Of a stretch of 64,000 bases of DNA, positions 40,281 to 48,400 are shown one piece after another. The notes beneath the pieces were generated by a model that was not told the origin of the DNA, did no database searches, and saw only the letters and a program-made list of their open reading frames with translations. Positions within the stretch are counted from its first letter, which is position 1. Each line of letters begins with the position of its first letter. The position numbers were made by a program, and so were the translations under genes. Where the stretch lies: assembly GCF_003014485.1 (NCBI RefSeq), contig NZ_PYGA01000004.1, positions 1 to 64,000 on the forward strand, in the 5' to 3' direction. The DNA comes from Murinocardiopsis flavida. GTDB lineage: Bacteria > Actinomycetota > Actinomycetes > Streptosporangiales > Streptosporangiaceae.

Positions 40281-40655
40281 ATGCGGATCGGCGAGCTTGC
40301 ACGGCGGACCGGCACCACGACCAGGGCGCTGCGGTACTACGAGGAGCAGGCGCTGCTGACCTCAGAGCGCGGCGGCAACGGCTACCGCGAGTACGGCGAC
40401 GACGCGGTGGTGCGGGTGCGCAACGTCCGCCTGCTGCTCGACGCCGGGCTCGGCTCCGAGGAGATCCGCGAGCTCCGCGCCTGCCTGTCCAGGGACCTCA
40501 CGCACGAGCCCGCGTGCGGGGAGGCGCTGGGACTGTACGAGCGCAGGCTCGACGCCGTGCGGGCGCGGCTACGCGCGCTGCTCGACGTCGAGGAGCGGTT
40601 GAGCGCGCAGGTCGGCGAGTTGCGCTCGGCCGCAGCGGACTCCGTTCCGTCGTGA
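40281..40655 (+). CDS. MerR-family regulator of the efflux operon
   Basis: A 124-residue MerR protein beginning MRIGELARRTGTTTRALRYYEEQ, with GGNGYREYGDDAVVRVRNVRLLLDAGLGSEEIRELRACLSRDL and a coiled-coil dimerisation helix. Two cysteines (RACLSRDLTHEPACGEAL) flank the sensor loop. ATG with GGGGG 3 nt upstream; a GTG at 40257 that overlaps the transporter stop is an alternative giving eight more residues. It most likely activates the palindrome-bearing promoter at 38962. A terminator follows. Confidence 0.88.
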   Translation: MRIGELARRTGTTTRALRYYEEQALLTSERGGNGYREYGDDAVVRVRNVRLLLDAGLGSEEIRELRACLSRDLTHEPACGEALGLYERRLDAVRARLRALLDVEERLSAQVGELRSAAADSVPS

Positions 40656-40695
40656 CTCCCCGCCCGGGGGCGCAGCCCGCCGCCGGGCGGGAGTC
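40654..40695. terminator. Bidirectional terminator between merR and the kinase gene
   Basis: GACTCCCcGCCCGG (40654-40667) pairs with CCGGGCGGGAGTC (40683-40695) with one bulged C, between the convergent genes. It overlaps the kinase stop codon. Confidence 0.75.
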
Positions 40696-42685
40696 AGGAA
40701 ACGTCCCAGAGCCGCACGGTGCCGTCGTCGCCACCGGTGGCGAGGGTGTCGCCGTCCGGTGCGAACGCCACCGACTCCACCGGCTCGCCACGGCCGATCG
40801 CCGTGATCCTCGTTTCGGAGTCCACGTCCCACATCCGCAGTGCGTCTTGGCTTCCGGTGGCGAGGGTGTCGCCGTCCGGCGCGAACGCCACCGAGCGCAC
40901 CGGGTGGATATGGTCGAACACCCTGGCGCTCGTGCCGGAGTTCACATTCCACGATTGAGCGACTCCCTGGAAGCCGTGCTCCCCGCTTCGGGAGCCGGTG
41001 GCGAATGTCAGTCCGTCGGGCGCGAACGCGATGGAGTTCGCTGATTTGCCGAGAGCGATCGTCTGGACCTCTTCACGGGTGTCCACGTCCCACAAGCGCG
41101 CGAACTGGTCGTCAGAGCCGACCGTCACGCTGCCCTGATTGGCGGTGGCCAGGGTGGCGCCGTCCGGTGCGAACGCCACCTCCATCACTGCGGTGCCGTC
41201 TTCGAGGGTGGCGATCTCCTCGTCCGAGTCCATATCCCACAGTCGCGCACCTTCGGTGGTGCCAATGGCGAGCGTCTTCCCGTCAGGCGCGAACGCGACC
41301 GAATTGGCCGGCTCATCGCCATCGAGGGTGGTGATCTCATCACCGGAGTTCACGCTCCACAGCCGCGCGCCTTTTGGGGTACCGGTGACGAGCGTCTTCC
41401 CGTCGGGCGCGAACGTCACCGCATCCACCACGTCGTCGTGGACGAGAATGTCGGTCTCCTCGCCGGAGTCGACGTCCCATAGGCGCACGGTGCCGTCGCC
41501 GCTGGCGGTGGCCAGAGTGGCGCCGTCCGGAGAGAACGCCACCGAACGCACCCGATCGTTATGGCCGGTCCATGTCTCGACCGGCTCCAGCCTCGACGTT
41601 GGGGACTCCGAGTCCGCTCGTGGCCAAACGGCCGGCAGCACGGTGGCGAGCCCCGCGACGCCCGCGACAGCGAGGATCGCGGCACCGCCCACGGCCCACG
41701 GCCGTCGCCTGCGCTTGGCGGACACCACCGCGACACCGCCGTCACCGGTGCGGCCCGGGGCGATCCTGGTCGTGGGCGGGACGGAGCCGTTGTCCACGAC
41801 CGCCGTGGCGGCCTCGCTGCCGGCGGAGGGCGCGGACTGCTGCGCGGTGGGGGCGAACCCGGCCGGCGGCCAGGCGCCGTCCAGGTCGGCGACCTCGCAC
41901 CGGGCGAGGATCTGCGCGGGAGTGGGACGCCGGCCGGGGTCGGGGTTCCAGCAGTCGGTGATCAGGGCGGCCACGTCGTCAGGGAGTCCGTCGAGGGCGG
42001 GGACGGGCCCGATGATGGCCCGGATGGTGGCGGCCGGGGTGGTGGCGGCGAAGGGGTTGGTGCCGGTGGCGGCGAACGCCAGCACCGTGCCCAGCGAGAA
42101 GACGTCCGTGGCCGGGCCGACGTGGTCGCCTTCGGTCTGTTCGGGGGACATGTAGGGGAGGGTGCCCAGCACCGCCCCGGTGGCGGTCTGGTGGGTGGTG
42201 TCCAGTGCCCGGGCGATACCGAAGTCGATGATGCGGGGACCGTCGGCGGCGAGGATGATGTTGCCGGGTTTGAGGTCGCGGTGCACCAGGTCGGCGCCGT
42301 GGATGGCCTCCAGCCCTTCGGCGAGGCCCGCGGCCAGCACCCGCAGCGCAGCCGGCTCCAGCGCCCCGTGGTCCGCGAGGAACCGGTGCAGCGAGGGCCC
42401 GGGGATGTGGGCGGTGGCGATCCATGGCGGGTCGGCCTCGGGGTCGGCGTCGATGACCTGGGCGGTGTGGAACCCGCCGACCGTGCGGGCGACGGCGGCC
42501 TCACGGGCGAACCGCGTCCGGAAACCCGCATCGGAGACATGCTCGGGCCGGATCACCTTGACGACCAGCTGTCGGCCCGCCGCTGTGCGGGCGAGGAAGA
42601 CCTGGCCCATACCCCCGGCGCCCAACCGGTGGGTGAGGCGGTAGCGACCGACACGCTCCGGATCACTGGGGTGTAGGGGATCCAC
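40694..42685 (-). CDS. Ser/Thr protein kinase with extracytoplasmic WD40 beta-propeller
   Basis: A 663-residue receptor-like kinase. The kinase domain has Gly loop LGAGGMGQVF (21-30), Lys43, HRDLKPGN (catalytic Asp137, Asn142) and DFG (Asp154), all intact, followed by a disordered juxtamembrane linker (about 280-345). One transmembrane helix (VGGAAILAVAGVAGLATVLPAV, about 352-375) leads to seven WD40 repeats. Each repeat has the AFSPDG/AFAPDG turn and most end in WD, enough to close one propeller outside the membrane. Repeat 4 and 5 have short insertions. GTG start at 42685 with GGAAGG 8 nt upstream. No phosphatase partner is adjacent. Confidence 0.9.
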   Translation of the reverse strand: MDPLHPSDPERVGRYRLTHRLGAGGMGQVFLARTAAGRQLVVKVIRPEHVSDAGFRTRFAREAAVARTVGGFHTAQVIDADPEADPPWIATAHIPGPSLHRFLADHGALEPAALRVLAAGLAEGLEAIHGADLVHRDLKPGNIILAADGPRIIDFGIARALDTTHQTATGAVLGTLPYMSPEQTEGDHVGPATDVFSLGTVLAFAATGTNPFAATTPAATIRAIIGPVPALDGLPDDVAALITDCWNPDPGRRPTPAQILARCEVADLDGAWPPAGFAPTAQQSAPSAGSEAATAVVDNGSVPPTTRIAPGRTGDGGVAVVSAKRRRRPWAVGGAAILAVAGVAGLATVLPAVWPRADSESPTSRLEPVETWTGHNDRVRSVAFSPDGATLATASGDGTVRLWDVDSGEETDILVHDDVVDAVTFAPDGKTLVTGTPKGARLWSVNSGDEITTLDGDEPANSVAFAPDGKTLAIGTTEGARLWDMDSDEEIATLEDGTAVMEVAFAPDGATLATANQGSVTVGSDDQFARLWDVDTREEVQTIALGKSANSIAFAPDGLTFATGSRSGEHGFQGVAQSWNVNSGTSARVFDHIHPVRSVAFAPDGDTLATGSQDALRMWDVDSETRITAIGRGEPVESVAFAPDGDTLATGGDDGTVRLWDVS

Positions 42686-42875
42686 GTCGCGCGCCTTCCG
42701 CCCCAGGGGGACGTCCTCGACCGCCGCCGGTCCCGGAGAACGTCCCGCATCGCCTGTTGTGCGGGGGATTATGCCAGCAAGCCGGGTTGAGGGCGCGGCG
42801 CGGTCGGGACAGCGGGCGGCCGTCGTGCGGTGCCGGTGGCGCCGGACCCACGCGGCGGGCGGTCTCCGCAGGCGG

Positions 42876-42918
42876 CCTCCCGGCCCCGCCCGGCCGCAGC
42901 GGCGCGGGGCCGGGGAGG
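42876..42918 (-). terminator. Terminator of the TSUP gene
   Basis: A 14-bp stem with one bulged base (42876-42889 with 42904-42918) lies 55 nt beyond the stop of the minus-strand exporter gene. The rest of 42686-42972 contains no gene I can support; the kinase promoter must be within it. Confidence 0.65.
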
Positions 42919-42972
42919 ATGCCGCGGCGCGGGGGTTCGCGCCCCGGTGTCCCGCTGCCTCAGCACCGGTGT

Positions 42973-43737
42973 TCAGCCGTGCAGGGCGAGGTAGGGGGCG
43001 AGGGCGAACAGACTGATGATCAGGGCGTACTTGAGGCCGCGGGTCGGCAGCGCGTGGGCGATCCGCCAGCCCAGCAGCACACCGGCCAGCTCCGGGATGC
43101 CGACCAGTGCGGCGAGGGGCCAGTCGATGGTGCCGTGGGCGAGGTAGCCCAGGGTGCCCACCCCGGCGATGACGATCGACTGGGCCTGGGCGACCGCGAG
43201 GGATTCCAGCACGGGCACGCCGAGGGCGACCAGCAGGGGGACGGTGAGCATCGGTCCGCCGATGCCGACGATTCCTGAGGCCAGGGACACGGCGAAGCCG
43301 AGCCCGGCGAGCACCGGCACGGGCGGGTACGCGCGCGCCGCGACCGGGCCGCTGCGCTCCCGGTGCCACACCAGCGCCGCCACGCCCGCCACGAAGACCC
43401 CGAGCACCAGCCCGAAGGCGCGCGCCGACACGAAGGTGTTGATCAGCACCCCGATCGGCGTCCCGACGACGGCGCTGCCCGCGAGGACCAGGGCCATGCG
43501 CCGGGTCGCCGCCTCGCGCAGTTGGCCCGACCGGGTGTAGGCGGCGGTCGCCAGTGCACCGGTCGCGATATGGGTGACGATGGCGGTCCCGGCCACCTCA
43601 GCGGGGGACAGGTCGGTCAGGGCGAACAGCCCGATGGTGGGCAGCACCCCGCCCGGGCCGACGGCGGTGATCCCGACGCCGCCGACGAACCCGAACAGGG
43701 CCAGCGCGATCAGCACCGGCACGGTCAGCCCCGCCAT
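42973..43737 (-). CDS. TauE/SafE (TSUP) family membrane transporter
   Basis: A 254-residue protein with eight predicted helices in two pseudo-repeats. Typical motifs are GFVGGVGITAVGPGGVLPTIGLF in the first half and LASGIVGIGGPMLTVPLLVALGVPVLESLAVAQ in the second. Family members export sulfite, sulfonates or other organic anions, substrate unknown here. The ATG has GAGGAGGG upstream. A GntR regulator (43870-44682) lies upstream on the same strand, so regulation by it is plausible. Confidence 0.87.
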   Translation of the reverse strand: MAGLTVPVLIALALFGFVGGVGITAVGPGGVLPTIGLFALTDLSPAEVAGTAIVTHIATGALATAAYTRSGQLREAATRRMALVLAGSAVVGTPIGVLINTFVSARAFGLVLGVFVAGVAALVWHRERSGPVAARAYPPVPVLAGLGFAVSLASGIVGIGGPMLTVPLLVALGVPVLESLAVAQAQSIVIAGVGTLGYLAHGTIDWPLAALVGIPELAGVLLGWRIAHALPTRGLKYALIISLFALAPYLALHG

Positions 43738-43812
43738 CACCGGCCCTCCTCGACCATTCGCGACGTGCGCGATCCGGGGCGGGACGCGGGCATGGCTGTC
43801 TCCAATCAATGG

Positions 43813-43834
43813 CGGTACGTGGTGGTACTACGTG
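43813..43834. promoter_or_regulatory. Repeated ACGT elements between gntR and the TSUP gene
   Basis: TACGTG and TACTACGTG lie close together (about 43815-43834), giving two ACGT cores 9 nt apart within GGTAC-type half-sites. The position, 80-100 bp upstream of the transporter start, fits a GntR operator. No unique symmetric site can be defined by eye. Confidence 0.3.
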
Positions 43835-43869
43835 AACGAAGCGGGCGCGCTGGGCCGCGCGTGCGGGGA

Positions 43870-44682
43870 TCAGCCGGACGCCGGGGGCACGCCGCGGTGC
43901 AGGGTGGTGCGCAGGGCCATGCGGTCGGCGCGGATGCGGATCGACTCGGCGTCCACCGGACGCCCGTCGGCCAGGTGGGTCAGCCGCTCCAGCGCGAACA
44001 CCGCGGCCCCGGCCTCGATCCGCAGCAGGGCGGCGGTGTCCGGGTCGGCGGTGACCGCGTGCACCGCGACGTCGGCGCGCCCCAGCCGGTGGCCCGACGT
44101 CTCCTCGATCAGGCTGAACACGTCGCGGCCGACCAGGTCACCGGCCAGCACCCGGGTACCGACGTCGGTGGTGAGGTAGGAACTGTCGAGCGACAGCGGC
44201 AGCCCGTCCAACCACCGCAGGCGCTCCAGGCGCACCCCGCCCGCCGCGGCGGGTACGCCGAGCCGCTCGGCGATCACGGCCGGCAGCTCGGTCACGGCCT
44301 CGGCCGCCCGGATCTCGTTGGTGACGGCGCCGTGGCCGCTCAGCGCCTCGGCCAGCCCCGCGAGCCGGTCCAGCCCGTGCCCGTACTTGGGCAGCACCAC
44401 CGTGGTGCCCACGCCGCGCCGCCGGGTGATCAGCCCTTCATTGCGCAGCAGGCCCAGCGCCTCCCGCACGGCGTTGCGGGAGGCGTGCAGCCGCTGCCCG
44501 AGGCTGTACTCGTCCGGCAGGACGCCGTCGGGGAAGCGGCCGGACGTGATCTGCTGCCGCAGGACGTCGGCCACCTCCCGTGCCCGTTCGGCGCGGGGCC
44601 GTGAGGAGACCCACCCGGCGGCGGCGCTGCGGCCGGGCCGGGCCCGCTGCCCGCCGCGTGCGGCGTCCCTGGGGTGATCCAT
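43870..44682 (-). CDS. GntR-family (HutC-type) regulator
   Basis: A 270-residue protein. A basic N-terminal extension precedes the winged helix EVADVLRQQITSGRFPDGVLPDEYSLGQRLHASRNAVREALGLLRNEGLITRRRGVGTTV. The C-terminal UTRA/chorismate-lyase-like effector domain runs from about 115 (VRLERLRWLDGLPLSLDSSYLT to VFALERLTHLADGRPVDAESIRIRADR). The ATG at 44682 follows a TAGCGT -10 by 7 nt (complement of 44690-44695), so it is probably leaderless. Together with the TSUP gene it forms a regulator-transporter pair. The effector is unknown. Confidence 0.88.
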   Translation of the reverse strand: MDHPRDAARGGQRARPGRSAAAGWVSSRPRAERAREVADVLRQQITSGRFPDGVLPDEYSLGQRLHASRNAVREALGLLRNEGLITRRRGVGTTVVLPKYGHGLDRLAGLAEALSGHGAVTNEIRAAEAVTELPAVIAERLGVPAAAGGVRLERLRWLDGLPLSLDSSYLTTDVGTRVLAGDLVGRDVFSLIEETSGHRLGRADVAVHAVTADPDTAALLRIEAGAAVFALERLTHLADGRPVDAESIRIRADRMALRTTLHRGVPPASG

Positions 44683-44818
44683 GCGGGCGACGCTACCGGT
44701 ACGGTGTTTCGCCAGAGTTACGCCACTCTATTTGACCTGGAAAAACGCGTGGCCTGCGAGTCTGGCGTCGGGAGCGGCCTCTCCGCCACCCGGCGGGCCC
44801 GGGGCGGGGGCGGGGCTG

Positions 44819-45352
44819 TCAGATGCGCGAGTAGACGAGCACGTCGGCCCGCCGCGCCCCGAGGACCAGGAAGCTGCGGAGCAGTCCCTCCCGCGCGAAG
44901 CCATTGGCCTCCAGGACCCGCTGTGACGCGCGGTTGTCCGGTTCGACCCATGCCTCGACGCGCGCGAAGCCGCCCGCGTCCAGTCCCCACCCGCTCGCGA
45001 TCCCGACCGCGCGGGTGGCGAGCCCCCGCCTGCGGGCCTTGGGGACGACCCAGTACCCGATCCCCGCTACGCCCGCCTGCGGACGGCGCGACAGGATCAC
45101 CAGGCCGAGCGCCTCGTCGGTGGAGTGTGCGGCGATGGCGAAGGAGATGCCCTCGCCCGTGGCGAGCCGGCCGTGCTGGCGGCGGATGAACGCCAGGGCC
45201 TCCGCCGCCGTGTAGCGGGCCGGGACCGTCGTTGCCTCGGGGATCCGCGGGTCGCGGCTCGCTTGCTCGACACAGGGGACGTCGTCGTCGCGCCAGGAGC
45301 GCAACCGCACGGCGCCGTCGGTCGGCGGCTCGGGGTAGGACGGCTCGGCCAT
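44819..45352 (-). CDS. GNAT-family N-acetyltransferase (RimJ-like)
   Basis: A 177-residue acetyltransferase: VRLRSWRDDDVPCVEQASRDP, GIGYWVVPKARRRGLATRAVGI (acetyl-CoA loop with RxxGxA) and FARVEAWVEPDNRASQRVLEANGFAREGLLR. The last motif is typical of the RimJ/RimL subgroup that modifies protein N termini or small amines. Start ATG at 45352; a longer in-frame start (45370) is possible. Lies upstream of gntR on the same strand, probably a separate unit. Substrate not predictable. Confidence 0.88.
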   Translation of the reverse strand: MAEPSYPEPPTDGAVRLRSWRDDDVPCVEQASRDPRIPEATTVPARYTAAEALAFIRRQHGRLATGEGISFAIAAHSTDEALGLVILSRRPQAGVAGIGYWVVPKARRRGLATRAVGIASGWGLDAGGFARVEAWVEPDNRASQRVLEANGFAREGLLRSFLVLGARRADVLVYSRI

Positions 45353-45452
45353 GGCCCCAGTCAAGCGCATGGGCGCCGGGCCGCACCGGGCGCCTGTCCG
45401 GTCCGGTGCGGGTCCGGCCGAAGGCCGCGCGGAGCGCGGCGCACCAGCTCCC

Positions 45453-48400
45453 TCACCCGCTGCCGGGGCCGTCGGCGGCGATGCGGTCGAGGACGTCGGT
45501 GTAGACGGGGCGCCGGTCGGGCCGGGCGCGTGCGGCGGTGTGGGTCAGCACGGGCACGGCGGGCGCGCCCATCAGGGCGAGCCCGTCGGCCGCCGCCTTG
45601 CGGACGACGTGGTGGGGGTGCTCCAGCAGCCCCGCTATCGCGGGGATCGCCGGTTCCCACGCCGCGTGGCTGAGGACGCGGACCGCCGAGCGCACCACGT
45701 CGGGCTGCGGGTCGCCGAGCAGCACCTCCGTGTGGCCGAGGTAGGTGTTGCGGTCGAGGAGCGCCCGCGAGACCCGGTGGGCGTGCAGGCGGACCTTCGG
45801 CTTGGCGTGGTGCAGCAGCTCCTCGATCAGGTCGCGCAGGCCCGGGTCGTGGTCGGCGCCGGACCCGGGGTGCTCCTCGGCGATCCGGTTGAGGGCGCGG
45901 CGGATCTGCTCGGGCGACCCGGTGCGGGCGAGGCCCAGGAGTTCGCGCCGGGAGGGCCGGTGCGGCGCACCCTCGGCGCGCTCGCGCGGCGCGACCAGGG
46001 CGGCGGTGTCCCGGACGGGGGAGCCCGGTGCGCGCACGGGGCCCTCGACGATGCGCAGCCGGTCGGCGAGATCGGCGCGCCCCTCCTCGCGCAGCCGCCG
46101 ACACGCGCGCTCCAGCACGGGGGTGCGCAGCAGCGGGCGGCCGGCGAGCAGGTCGAGGACGCCCCAGGCGCCCGCCTCGATCCGGTCGGCGAGGTGCAGG
46201 GCGAGCGCATCGGCGGGGACGGCGGCCAGTGCGCGCTCGATCGCCGTGCGGATGTCGGGCGGATCGGCCTCCCACCACTCCAGCAGAAGGGGGACCCGGC
46301 GCGCGAGGTCTTGGGGGCCGAGCCCGGCGGCGACCTCGGCGGCCCGATCGTGCCGGACCTCGCCGCCGCGCAGTTCGGCGTCGCTGACCGACGCCAGCGG
46401 GGCGGCCAGCGCGGTGGTGCCGCGGACGGCGACGCGGCCGCGCAGGAAGGCCCGCAGCACCGGCAGCCGGTTCTCGGGTTCCGGCCAGCGCAGCAGCACC
46501 ACGGCCGCGGCGTCCCTGCGCGCGGGTTCGGCGGCGTCGAGCAGCCGCAGCAGGCGGCGGCGCTGCCCGGCCGAGCGGGGTTGGTCGATGCTGTCGGGGC
46601 GCACGCCCCGGCGCGGCTCCTCGGTGGTGCGTGCGGTCTCGGTGATGGTCCACTGCGGCGCGTCGAGCGGTTGGAGGGCCGTCATCCAGTCGAGGAGGGC
46701 GGCGCGGACGCCGTCGGGCGCCGCGGGGTAGGCGTCGGCCAGCGCGCCCAGGCGCTCGCGCGCCCCCACCGCGCCGCCGCTGTCGCGGCGGAACGCCGCG
46801 AGGCGCCGCGGTGTGCCGACCGCGTCGGCCAGCGCTGCGCACCACGACTCGGCTTCGGCGCCTGAGGGCGGCCCGGGCGCGTCGAACGCCTCACGGAGCA
46901 CCGCTGGCTGCGCCTGCCACGGGTTGGCGCCGAGCCGGGCCGCCGCGAGTGCCTGCTCGACGTCGGGCCGGCGCAGGACGGCGCCCGCGCGGCGCAGCAG
47001 CGCCAGCGCAGACCGGTGTCCCGCGGGCGCGTCCGGGAGCGCGCGCACCGCACCGGCGATGGCGGGGGTCCACTGCGGCGGCAGGGTCGGGGCGACCGCT
47101 TCGAGGACGGCGAGCAGGGGATCGCGGTCGTCTCCCGAGGCGGCGGCGAGCGCGGCGAGGAGCGCGTCGGTGTGCCGGGCGAAGGCCGCGATCTCGGCCG
47201 CCGTCCAGGGGTCCGGGCACACCAGCAGGGCGAACCGCAGGAGGCGGTGGCGGTCGCCGGGGGTCGCCGCGGCGAGGGCGAGCCAGTCGGCCAGCCGGGG
47301 CCGCAGTTCGGCGAGCCGGTCGGGCGGCGGCGCCTCGGCGCGCCGGGCGACGCGGAGCGCGGCCTCGGGATCCCACCCGGTCGCGGTGAGCGCCCGGAGG
47401 TCGGCGTCCGCCGCGTCGGCGGGGCGGGGTGCGCCGTCCGGTGCGGGGATGCCGTGTGCCGCCAGCGCCGGAGCGAGGTCCGCGACCGTCCCCTCGGCGA
47501 GCCGGACCGTGCCGTCCGCCGCCAGCGCCAGCAACGCGGGGGCGACCGGCGACCCCTGGTCGTGCAGGGCGAGCAGGGAGCGGGCCGGCAGCGCGCCGCA
47601 GAGCCCCGCCAGCAGCAGGTCCCGGGCGCGTCCGTCGGCGTGCTCGGCCGCGGCGAGCAGGGTCCCGGCGAACGCGCCACCGAGGACCGCGCGCAGCGCC
47701 GCGGTGAGCCCGGCGCGCAGGCCCGGGTTGTCGTGTCGGCCGAGCCACGCCAGCAGCGCCGGGACCGCCGCGGGAGTGCCGGTGTCGGCCAGCACCGTTG
47801 CGGCGGTCTTCTTGACGTTCATGTTCGGGTGGTCGAGGCAGGCGGTGATCGCTCCGGCGGCCCAGTGGGCGCGCGCACGGCCGAGGGCGAGCAGCGCCTG
47901 CCGCACGGTGGGCACGTCGCGCGCCGCGGTCAGCGCGATCGCGGAGGCGGACAGCGCCCGCGCGTCGTCGCCGGAGGTGTCGCGGGCGAGCAGCGCGATC
48001 GCGCGCTTGCGCACGTGCCGGTCGCGGTGGCGCAGCAGGCGGTGGACGCGGGCGCGGGTGCGCTGCGACGGGACCCGCAGCAGCAGTCCGAGCAGGACGG
48101 CCTGCTCCCCGCTGGACAGGCCGGGGCGGTCGAGCAGGTCCAGCGCCAGGGTCGCGGCAAGGGCGTCGCCGGCCTCCTGCGCGTTCGCCGCGTCGAGCAG
48201 GCAGGACGGCCGGATCCGCGCCCGTTCGTGCAGGCGGCGGCCCATCGCGCGCACGGCGTCGAGGACTTCTTCGGGGACCTCGGGTTCGGCCTGGGGGCTC
48301 GCGCCACGGGTCTCGGCCGCGCCCGGTTCGGCCGCTGCCGCCGCCTCGGACGCGATGCGCAGCAGCAGGTCGGCGATCGTCGGCAGTTCGGCGGCGCCGC

